Positions 16,134-24,600 of a DNA stretch of 51,915 bases are shown piece by piece (the first letter of the stretch is position 1; the number at the start of each line of letters is the position of its first letter). The stretch covers positions 1 to 51,915 of the forward strand of contig JAFAZI010000087.1 of the NCBI GenBank assembly GCA_019239875.1, read 5' to 3'. This DNA comes from Frankiaceae bacterium (GTDB taxonomy: Bacteria; Actinomycetota; Actinomycetes; JAFAQI01). The notes beneath the pieces were generated by a model. It saw nothing but the letters and a program-made list of their open reading frames with translations. It was not told the origin of the DNA and searched no databases. Made by a program: the position numbers and the translations under genes.

Positions 16134-17564
16134 ATGTCGAACACCGAACTCCACAACGTGATCGGCGGCGAGTCCGCACCCGCCGCTGATGGCCGAACCA
16201 GCGACATCATCGATCCCTCCACCGGCGAGGTCTACGCGTCTGCGCCGGTCAGCAGCGACGCGGACATCGATCGTGCGATGGCGGCAGCAGCGAAAGGCTT
16301 CGAGGTCTGGCGGGAGAAGACCCCGTCGGAGCGGCAGCTCGCCTTGTTCCGCTTCGCCGACGCGATCGAGCAGCGGGCGAAGGAACTCGTCGACATCGAG
16401 TGCAAGAACACCGGGAAGCCGGTCGCGCTGACGATGTCGGAGGAGATCCCTCCGATGGTGGACCAGATCCGGTTCTTCGCCGGCGCGGCCCGAAATCTGG
16501 AGGGTCGGGCCGCGGGGGAGTACATGTCAGGGCTCACCTCGATGATCCGCCGCGAGCCGGTGGGCATCTGCGCCCAGGTAACCCCGTGGAACTACCCGGC
16601 GATGATGGCGGTCTGGAAGTTCGCGCCCGCGATCGCCGCGGGGAACGCGACCGTCCTCAAGCCGTCGGACACCACGCCTGCGTCCACGGTGTGGCTCGGT
16701 GAGCTGGCGCAGGAGTTCTTCCCGCCGGGAGTCTTCAACGTCGTCTGCGGCGACCGTGACACCGGCCGCGCGTTGGTGGCCCACAAAGCACCAGCGATGG
16801 TGTCGATCACCGGAAGCGTCCGCGCCGGCAGCGAAGTCGCGGCGGCCGCCGCCGCGGATCTAAAACGGACGCACCTCGAACTCGGTGGCAAGGCACCGTG
16901 CATCGTGTTCGACGACGCAGACATCGCTGCGGCGGCGGAGGGGATCGCCGTAGCGGGTTACTTCAACGCCGGTCAGGACTGCACGGCCTCGACCCGCGTG
17001 CTGGCTGGCCCCAAGGTTCACAACGACTTCCTCGACGCCCTCGTCGAGCAGGCCAAGGGGCAGACAGTTGGCGGTCTCGACGTCGAGGCCGACTTCGGGC
17101 CGCTGAACAACGCCAACCAGCTCGAGCGAGTCAGCGGATTCATCGACCGCAAGCCGTCGCATGCGTCGGTGCTGACCGGCGGCGAGCGGGTCGGTGATCG
17201 CGGTTACTTCTACTCGCCGACCGTGGTAGCCGGTCTCGAGCAAGACGACGAGATGGTCCAGAACGAGATCTTCGGCCCGGTGATCACGGTGCAGAAGTTC
17301 TCCGAGGAGGCCGAAGCGCTCGCCTGGGCGAACGGGGTCGAGTACGGCCTGGCCTCGTCGGTGTGGACCAAGGACCACGGGCGCGCGATGCGGATGGCCA
17401 AGCAGCTCGACTTCGGCTGCGTGTGGATCAACACCCACATCCCGATCGTTGCCGAGATGCCGCACGGTGGGTTCAAGCACTCGGGTTACGGCAAGGACCT
17501 GTCGATGTACGGGTTCGAGGACTACACGCGCATCAAGCACGTGATGACGAGCCTCGACAGCTAG
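16134..17564 (+). CDS. NAD-dependent aldehyde dehydrogenase, probably 4-aminobutanal dehydrogenase
   Basis: 476 residues, usual for the ALDH superfamily. [20 protein letters not shown] leads the cofactor domain, the catalytic base is Glu249 ([10 protein letters not shown]) and the nucleophile is Cys283 ([13 protein letters not shown]). The substrate-end motif is [12 protein letters not shown] and the C-terminus has [19 protein letters not shown], resembling gamma-aminobutyraldehyde dehydrogenases. It would oxidise 4-aminobutanal to GABA, completing the reaction of the divergent aminotransferase. The agmatinase gene follows after 7 bases. Confidence 0.86.
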   Translation: MSNTELHNVIGGESAPAADGRTSDIIDPSTGEVYASAPVSSDADIDRAMAAAAKGFEVWREKTPSERQLALFRFADAIEQRAKELVDIECKNTGKPVALTMSEEIPPMVDQIRFFAGAARNLEGRAAGEYMSGLTSMIRREPVGICAQVTPWNYPAMMAVWKFAPAIAAGNATVLKPSDTTPASTVWLGELAQEFFPPGVFNVVCGDRDTGRALVAHKAPAMVSITGSVRAGSEVAAAAAADLKRTHLELGGKAPCIVFDDADIAAAAEGIAVAGYFNAGQDCTASTRVLAGPKVHNDFLDALVEQAKGQTVGGLDVEADFGPLNNANQLERVSGFIDRKPSHASVLTGGERVGDRGYFYSPTVVAGLEQDDEMVQNEIFGPVITVQKFSEEAEALAWANGVEYGLASSVWTKDHGRAMRMAKQLDFGCVWINTHIPIVAEMPHGGFKHSGYGKDLSMYGFEDYTRIKHVMTSLDS

Positions 17565-17571
17565 TCCGACA

Positions 17572-18525
17572 TTGGCAAGCCAATACGGCCCAGACGTCAC
17601 CTTCCTGGGCATCGGCCGCTGCGACCTGACCGATCCGGCCTCGTACGACGGTGCCGACGTGGTGATCATCGGTGCGCCGTTCGACAGCGGTACGTCGTAC
17701 CGGTCTGGCGCGCGGTTCGGGCCGATGGCGATCAGGTCGACCGACTACCTGCCACACGACGGGTCGCGTCCGCATCTCGCCCTCGGCGTCGACCCGTTGC
17801 AAGACCTGCGGGTGCTCGACGCGGGCGACATCGAGATGCCACCGACTGAGACGGAGCTGTCACTGCACCGGTTGGAGGATGCGGTCGCGGCGGTGTGCGG
17901 CGCCGGCGCGATTCCGGTGATCCTCGGTGGCGACCACACGATCGCCTGGCCGGACATCGCCGGCTGCGCCCGGCACTACGGCCAGGGTCGCGTGTCGGTG
18001 ATCCACTTCGACGCGCACGCCGACACCGGCGAGGAGCAGTGGGGGTCGCTCTACGGGCACGGCACGCCGATGCGGCGGCTGATCGAGAGCGGCGCAGCGC
18101 GCGGCGATCGCTTCCTGCAGGTCGGGCTCCGCGGGTACTGGCCGGAGCCGCCGACGCTGGCGTGGATGGCAGAGCAGGACATGCGGTGGTTCGAGATGAC
18201 GGAGGTCGTCGAGCGCGGGCTCGACGCGTGCCTGACCGAAGCGGAGACGCGCGCCGTCGACGACTGCGACGGTGTGTTCCTGTCGATCGACGTCGACGTG
18301 GTCGATCCAGGGATGGCGCCGGGCACCGGTACGCCGGAGCCAGGCGGGCTGACGTCACGACAGCTGCTCGACGCCGTACGACGCCTGGCGTTGTCACTGC
18401 CGGTCGTCGGGATCGATGTGGTCGAGGTCGCGCCCGCCTACGACTCGGCCGACGTCACGGCGATGCTCGCGAATCGCGTCGTGCTCGAGGCCCTGTCAGG
18501 CATCGCGGCGCGCCGCACGGCCTGA
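17572..18525 (+). CDS. speB: Agmatinase-type ureohydrolase
   Basis: 317 residues, starting at TTG seven bases after the dehydrogenase stop. The manganese cluster motifs are complete: GGDHT (residues 119-123), FDAHADTG (Asp147, His149, Asp151) and SIDVDVVDP (Asp240, Asp242). IGAPFDSGTSYRSGARFGP near the N-terminus and GIDVVEVAPAYD near the C-terminus are typical of agmatinases and guanidinobutyrases. It would release urea from agmatine to give putrescine, or from guanidinobutyrate to give GABA; both fit the pathway, so the gene symbol is tentative. Confidence 0.85.
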   Translation: MASQYGPDVTFLGIGRCDLTDPASYDGADVVIIGAPFDSGTSYRSGARFGPMAIRSTDYLPHDGSRPHLALGVDPLQDLRVLDAGDIEMPPTETELSLHRLEDAVAAVCGAGAIPVILGGDHTIAWPDIAGCARHYGQGRVSVIHFDAHADTGEEQWGSLYGHGTPMRRLIESGAARGDRFLQVGLRGYWPEPPTLAWMAEQDMRWFEMTEVVERGLDACLTEAETRAVDDCDGVFLSIDVDVVDPGMAPGTGTPEPGGLTSRQLLDAVRRLALSLPVVGIDVVEVAPAYDSADVTAMLANRVVLEALSGIAARRTA

Positions 18526-18531
18526 GTCCAC

Positions 18532-20190
18532 TCAGCCGCTCGGCGGCGGGACGAGTGGTGCGTCGGGCGGGACGTCGTCGCGCGTGATGTTCGGCGGCAC
18601 ACCCGCGGGCATTCCGGTGGCCTCGGGCACCAGCGTTGGGGTGCTGCGGTTGAGCACCTCACCGCGGAAGAATGCCGGACGAGCCGCGTTGTAGACGATC
18701 ATCGCGACGAGCCCGATGAGCAACGCGATCGTGACGATCACAGCAACGCCGCCGACCACCCAATGGATGCCAGGGATCTTCCACGATGTGTAGCTGGCCT
18801 CGGTGGGGTGCTTGTCGTAAGCGTTCGGGTCGAGCCAGTCCAGGTAGTAGCTCCAGCCGAGGACCACGAACAGAATGAGCCCGCCGAGCACCGGAAACAC
18901 GCCCTGCATGAAGAAGTCCCGCAGGTTCTTGGTCAGCGACTTGCGGTACCACCAGGCACACGCGAAGCCGGTGGTGCCGTAGTACATGGCGATGAACACG
19001 CCGCAGGAGGTCACCGAGTCGCTGATGACCAGTCCGCCCGACTGGTAGTTCATGACCACGTACAGGATCGCTGCCACAACGCCCATCGCCACCGTGGAGA
19101 ACGAAGGGGTCAGGTACCGCTTGTGGATCTTGGCGAACTTCGTCGGGAGCGCGCGGTACACCGCCATGGCCAGGGTCGTTCGCGCTGTCGGGAGGATCGT
19201 GGTCTGCGTCGACGCGGCCGCCGAGCTCAACACCATCAGGATCAACAGCTTCACGAACACCGTGCCGACGGTCGAGTGGCCGAACACGGCGCGCGCGAGG
19301 ACGTTGATGACGTCGCTTGCGTTTTTGTCGTTGGCCAGCCCGATGCCCTTGTCGCCGACGCCGGCGAAGGACTGGGCGGCGAGGGTGGCGACGGCGTAGA
19401 GAGCGAGCAACAGCACGGTCGAGATGATGGCGGCTCGTCCAGGCGTCTTCTGCGGGTCCTTGGTCTCCTCGTTGACCGTGACCGCGGTGTCCCAGCCCCA
19501 GTAGATGAAGATCATCAAGATCAGGCCGGCGACGAAGGCCGACATCGACGGGATGTTGAACGGGTTGAACCAGCTCCAGCTCGGCGAGATGTGGGTCTTG
19601 GGCGCGTTGCCGGTGCCGACCTTGACCAGGGCGACGACCGAGAACACGACGAGCATGCCTGCCTCGATCGCCAGGAGACCCTTCTGCATGTTGGCGGAGA
19701 CCTCGATGCCGCGGTAGCAGATGTAGGTCATGATCGCGAGCCAGCCGAGCCCTACCAGCAGCACCCAGCCGCTGGCCGGGTTGCTGCCGATGCCGTCCGC
19801 GCCGAAGAGCAGGAACACGTACTGTCCGGCGATCTGGGCGAGGCTGGCCATGATGAGTACGTCGGAGGCGATGATGCCCCAGCCGCCGAGGTACCAGCCG
19901 ACCCGCGGGCCGAACATGCGAGTCGCCCAGGTGAACGTGGTGCCGCAGTCGGGGTCTTGCTTGTTGAGCTCGCTGTACCCGACCGAGATCATCCACATCG
20001 GGATGAACGCGAGGATCACGACGACCGGCGTCTGAACGCCGACGAACAGAACGATGAAGCCGAGCGTCGCCGCGAGGCTGTAGGCCGGTGCGGTCGAGGC
20101 GACCGCCACCACGACGGTCGACCACAGCCCGAGCGCGCCGCCCTTCAGGCCCTTCGAAGTTCCGGCCTGCGGCTCGGCAACAGCGGTCAT
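18532..20190 (-). CDS. APC superfamily amino acid/polyamine permease
   Basis: 552 residues with about 12-14 membrane segments. The N-terminal GALGLWSTVVVAVASTAPAY and SLAATLGFIVLFVG match the first helix pair of the APC fold. Later segments include WVLLVGLGWLAIMTYICY, ILMIFIYWGWDTAVTVNEET and GVVAAILYVVMNYQSGG. The GWDTAVTVNEET motif is common in actinobacterial amino acid/amine permeases. GGGAGGG lies upstream of the chosen ATG. It converges on the agmatinase gene with 6 bases between stops, and probably imports putrescine, GABA or a related amine. Substrate is inferred from context. Confidence 0.85.
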   Translation of the reverse strand: MTAVAEPQAGTSKGLKGGALGLWSTVVVAVASTAPAYSLAATLGFIVLFVGVQTPVVVILAFIPMWMISVGYSELNKQDPDCGTTFTWATRMFGPRVGWYLGGWGIIASDVLIMASLAQIAGQYVFLLFGADGIGSNPASGWVLLVGLGWLAIMTYICYRGIEVSANMQKGLLAIEAGMLVVFSVVALVKVGTGNAPKTHISPSWSWFNPFNIPSMSAFVAGLILMIFIYWGWDTAVTVNEETKDPQKTPGRAAIISTVLLLALYAVATLAAQSFAGVGDKGIGLANDKNASDVINVLARAVFGHSTVGTVFVKLLILMVLSSAAASTQTTILPTARTTLAMAVYRALPTKFAKIHKRYLTPSFSTVAMGVVAAILYVVMNYQSGGLVISDSVTSCGVFIAMYYGTTGFACAWWYRKSLTKNLRDFFMQGVFPVLGGLILFVVLGWSYYLDWLDPNAYDKHPTEASYTSWKIPGIHWVVGGVAVIVTIALLIGLVAMIVYNAARPAFFRGEVLNRSTPTLVPEATGMPAGVPPNITRDDVPPDAPLVPPPSG

Positions 20191-20326
20191 CGAGGTCCCT
20201 CCCGAATAGGTCCTGGCCAAGGTTCTCGCATCAATTAGGGCACATGGCAAGCGTTTCCGTGTCGAAACGTGGCCGCGGCTTCGTATTCCGTCGCGGGTGT
20301 GATGGCTGGGCGATGGTCGACGCGGG

Positions 20327-20332
20327 TACTCT
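20327..20332 (+). promoter_or_regulatory. TANNNT box of a leaderless dehydrogenase gene
   Basis: TACTCT, seven bases, ATG. The string TACTCTCCGGATCATG recurs with one change ahead of gabT. Confidence 0.55.
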
Positions 20333-20339
20333 CCGGATC

Positions 20340-21560
20340 ATGCGCGCAGTGATCTTGGGGGCCGGCGGGGTTGGCGGTGCCGCAGCGACGATCGTGGCGC
20401 GGCGGAAGTTCTGCGAGTCGGTGGTCATGGCGGACTACGACGAGACCAGGGCGAAGGCGGTGGCGGAGGGCGCTGCCGATCCGCGATTCAGCGGCGTGAA
20501 GATCGACGCCGGCGATACGGCGGCGATCGCCGAACTGCTCCGCGCCGTCAACGCCGACGTCGTCCTCAACGCCTGTGACCCGCGGTTCGTGATGCCGATC
20601 TTCGATGCGGCGCTGGAGACCGGTACCACGTACCTCGACATGGCGATGTCGTTGTCGAAGGCGCATCCCGACGAGCCGTACTCGACGCCGGGCGTGAAGC
20701 TCGGCGACGAGCAGTTCGCCAAGGCGGGTGAGTGGGAGGCGAGGGGCGTTCTTGCACTCGTCGGAATCGGAGTCGAGCCCGGCCTGTCCGACGTCTTCGC
20801 GCGGTATGCCGCCGATCAGCTGTTCTCCGAGATCGACGAGCTGGGCGTGCGAGACGGCGCCAACCTCGTGGTCGACGGATACGACTTCGCGCCGACGTTC
20901 TCGATCTGGACGACGATCGAGGAGTGCTTGAACCCACCGGTCATCTGGGAGAAGGACCGCGGCTGGTTCACGACGCCACCGTTCAGCGAGCCGGAGGTCT
21001 TCGACTTCCCCGAGGGGATCGGTCCCGTCGAGTGCGTGAACGTCGAGCACGAGGAGGTGCTCCTCATGCCCCGCTGGCTGGACGCCAAGCGCGTGACGTT
21101 CAAGTACGGGCTCGGCGAGGAGTTCATCAACGTGCTCGAGGTGCTGCACAAGATCGGCCTGGACCGCGTTCCTCCGGTCGAGGTGGGGTCGGTCGCCGTC
21201 TCACCGCGTGACGTCGTCGCTGCCTGCCTCCCGAACCCCGCGACGCTCGGTGACCAGATGCGTGGCATGACCTGTGCCGGCACCTTGGTGACGGGCAAGG
21301 GGACCGACGGCAACCCCCGCGAGGTGTACCTCTACCAGGTCGCCGACAACGAGACCTGCATGCGGGAGTGGGGCTCGCAGGCAGTGGTGTGGCAGACGGC
21401 TGTGAATCCGGTCGTTGCGATGGAGCTGATCGCCAACGACGTCTGGGCCGGCGCAGGCGTGCTCGGCCCGGAGGCGTTCGAGCCGCAGCCGTTCCTGGAT
21501 CTGCTCACCGAGTACGGCGCACCGTGGGGGCTCGTGGAACGGACTCCGCCAAACGGTTGA
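20340..21560 (+). CDS. Saccharopine dehydrogenase family protein
   Basis: 406 residues. The N-terminal Rossmann motif is MRAVILGAGGVGGAAATI, followed by VVMADYDETRAKAVAEG for the ribose end and VVLNACDPRFVMPIFDAALE. The middle region (LVGIGVEPGLSDVFARYAAD) and C-terminus match saccharopine and carboxynorspermidine-type reductases, which act on amino-acid imines. Divergent from the polyamine permease across 150 bases. Substrate unknown; a role in polyamine or lysine breakdown is inferred. The start is set by the -10 box; longer starts would run through the promoter and the divergent gene. Confidence 0.8.
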   Translation: MRAVILGAGGVGGAAATIVARRKFCESVVMADYDETRAKAVAEGAADPRFSGVKIDAGDTAAIAELLRAVNADVVLNACDPRFVMPIFDAALETGTTYLDMAMSLSKAHPDEPYSTPGVKLGDEQFAKAGEWEARGVLALVGIGVEPGLSDVFARYAADQLFSEIDELGVRDGANLVVDGYDFAPTFSIWTTIEECLNPPVIWEKDRGWFTTPPFSEPEVFDFPEGIGPVECVNVEHEEVLLMPRWLDAKRVTFKYGLGEEFINVLEVLHKIGLDRVPPVEVGSVAVSPRDVVAACLPNPATLGDQMRGMTCAGTLVTGKGTDGNPREVYLYQVADNETCMREWGSQAVVWQTAVNPVVAMELIANDVWAGAGVLGPEAFEPQPFLDLLTEYGAPWGLVERTPPNG

Positions 21561-21650
21561 TTTGTCCGTCTTGCGGGGTGAATATCTCGAATCTCCCACG
21601 AGAGACCCCCGGTCTGGCGCAGCATTGACCCAAGCCCCGGGAGGACAACA

Positions 21651-24600
21651 GTGTCGACCTCGACGCAGCGGTTCCCACAACCGCGCCCTCCGGACGATGC
21701 CGACCCGGTGGTGATCGCCGATCGATTCGAGATCCGCGACGAGCTTCGTCGTACCGCGTCCACTGTCACGGCGACGGCGCTCGACCGCGAGACCGGTGAG
21801 ACGGTCGTGGTCAAGCGGGCACATGCGCAGACTCTTGCGCGCGCGACGCGGATCCGGCTGCTCCACGAGGCGGACGTGCTTCGTAGCCTCGGTGGGGACC
21901 TGCTCGTGCCGCTGCTGGCCTCCGGTGAGTCCGACGGCGTGCTCTATTTCGTCATGCCGCTCGTGCCCGGACGGCCGCTGCGGGAACGCTTGGTGGACGG
22001 CCCGATCGGCAGCGAGCGCACCCTCGCGGTCGCCGCGAATGTGCTCGGCGCTCTCAGCGCGGCGCATCAACGTGGGGTGCTGCATCGAGACGTGAAGCCC
22101 AGCAACGTGCTCGTGACCGACGACGAGCCACCCGTCGCTCGGCTCGTCGACTGGGGGCTGGCGCGAAGCGACCAGCTCGACGCCAGCATTCGCGACGATC
22201 CTGTCGGAACGGCGCGGTACATGTCGCCTGAGCAGGCCGGCATGGTCGGCCACGAGGTCGATGAGCGCAGCGACCTGTACTCGGTCGGTGTCCTGCTCTA
22301 CGAGTGCCTTACCGGGACACCGCCGTTCACCGGAGAGACCGTCGGCGAGGTGCTGCGCCAGCACCTGAGCAGCGAGCCCCCGGACCCGCGGGGGGTTGAC
22401 GGCACCGTCCCGACCGCCCTCGCAGCGCTGGTACGCCGATTGCTGCGAAAGGATCCCCGCGACCGCTACCAGACCGCCGACGGTGCGCTTGCCGACATCA
22501 CGACGATTCGTGAGGCACTGGCCGGCGGCGACCCGGACCCTGCGGTGGTGCTCGGAGCGCATGACATCCGCAGCTCGCTCACCGAGCCGGCTTTTGTCGG
22601 TCGCGAGGCCGAGCTCGCCCGCGTCACCGATGCGATTGCCGCGGCCGCCACTGGCGCGGGTGGCGTCGTTCTCGTCGAGGCCGAGTCCGGCGGCGGCAAG
22701 TCTCGCCTGCTCGACGAGGTGAGGATGCGGGTCAAGGAGACCGGCTCGATCGTTCTGCACGGCCAGGCCGTCGATCAGGCCGCCCGACTGCCGTACGTGC
22801 TGCTTGACGGCGTGATCAGGGACCTCGCCGCCGTCACCGCCGAGGACCCCGAGCTGCTCGAGCGACTACGGGACAGCCTCGCCGGCGACGTCGACTCGGT
22901 TGTCGCGGCGCTACCGCAGATCGAGCCCTTGTTGATGGCGCACCGCTCGCACGCCCGGCCCGCGCCCGAGGAGTTCGGCCAGGTCCGCACGCTGGCCGCG
23001 CTCACCCATCTCTTCGACTGTCTCGGCGACAGCGGGCGCGTCACGGTCATGCTGCTCGACGACTGCCAGTGGGCCGACGACGCGATGGTGGCGCTCCTCA
23101 CCCGCTGGCAGCGTGAGCGAGAGGGTGCGAGCCGGCCGTCGACACTGGTGGTCGTCGCGGCATTTCGAAGCGAGGAGGTGGCGGCCGACGCGCCGTTGCG
23201 CAACGTGTCGTCGAACGTCGTCACTCTTCGCCCGCTCGATGCCGGAGACGTCGGCGCGCTCGTCGAGTCGATGGCCGGCGTCGTGCCACCCGCTGTCGTC
23301 GCAGCTGTACAGCGGCTCAGTGACGGCAGTCCCTTCATGGCGAGTGCCGTCCTTCGAGGTCTCTCCGAGTCCGGCGCCCTGTACTTCGACACCGATCACT
23401 GGGCGGTCGACGAGTCGTTGCTCGAGTCGGTGCAGTCCTCTCGGGAGTCGGCCGTGGTACTGGCTCGGCGGCTCGAGCTGCTGCCGGCCGACGCCCTCGA
23501 GCTGCTCCAGGTCGGAGCGGTGCTGGGGAAGCGATTCGACGTCGAGACGGCGGCCCGCCTCGCAGCGGTGCATCCGGACGAAGCGGTGGCGTCGCTGCAC
23601 CTCGTCGAGTCGCGACACATCGTGTGGCTCGAGGCTGGCGGCGCCGCGGCAGCCTTCGTGCACGACAAGCTGCGCGAGACCCTGCTCGGCCGCCTGGACG
23701 GAGACCGTCGGCAAGCGCTACACCGGGCGATCGCGGAGGACCTCGAAGGCAGCGGCGCCGCTTCGGCCTACGACCTGGCGTTCCACTTCGCGTCGGCCGG
23801 TGATCCCGGTCGCGCGCTGCCGCATGCGCTGACGGCTGCGGCCGAGGCACGTGCGCGGCATTCGTTGGCGGCCGCCGAGCAGCAGTACCGGATCGCGCGC
23901 GACGGACTGCGCGACACGGACGTCGAGGCGAGATTCACCGTCGAGGTCGGCCTCGCCGACGTGCTGATGCTCAAAGGCGGGTACGCCGAGTCCGAGCACC
24001 ATCTGAAGCAGGCGCTGGAGGTCGCGGCGACCCGCCCGGAACGCGCGGAGATCGAGCGCCGGCTGGGCGAGCTGGCGTTCAAGCGCGGCGACATCCCCGA
24101 GTCGGTCGACTACCTCGAAGCAGCGATCCGCGCCCTAGGACGGCGAGTCCCACGTCGTCACATCACGTACACGCTGTGCGCTCTGTGGGAAGCGCTGGTT
24201 CAGGTGGTGCACACCATCCTGCCGAGCCGCTGGATCGCGAGACGGTCCCTCGAAGGGGCGGAGGACGATCTGCTCGCCGCTCGGATCTACAGCCGCCTCG
24301 CCTACTCCTACTGGTTCAGCAAGGGTCGCGAGCCATGCGGCTGGGCGCACCTTCGGGAGATGAACCTGCTCGAGCGATTTCCCCCGACACTCGAGCTCGC
24401 GCAGGCGTACTCCGAACATGCACCGGTCGCCTCGACGCTTCCCTGGTACAGCCGCGGCATCGACTATGCGAAGCGAAGCCTGAAGATCCGCGAGGACTTC
24501 GAAGACCTGTGGGGGCAAGGGCAATCGCTGCACTTCTACGGGGTGGTGCTGTATGCCTCGTCACGGTTCGAGGAGTCCGTCGATCGGCTGCACCAGGCGA

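Noticed and set aside
18763-20238. 491-residue plus-strand frame
   Set aside because: Lies opposite the APC permease; composition (Arg, Glu, Asp, His) is that of an antisense shadow.
21201-22760. 519-residue minus-strand frame
   Set aside because: Antisense to the saccharopine dehydrogenase-like gene and the kinase start; no domain motif.
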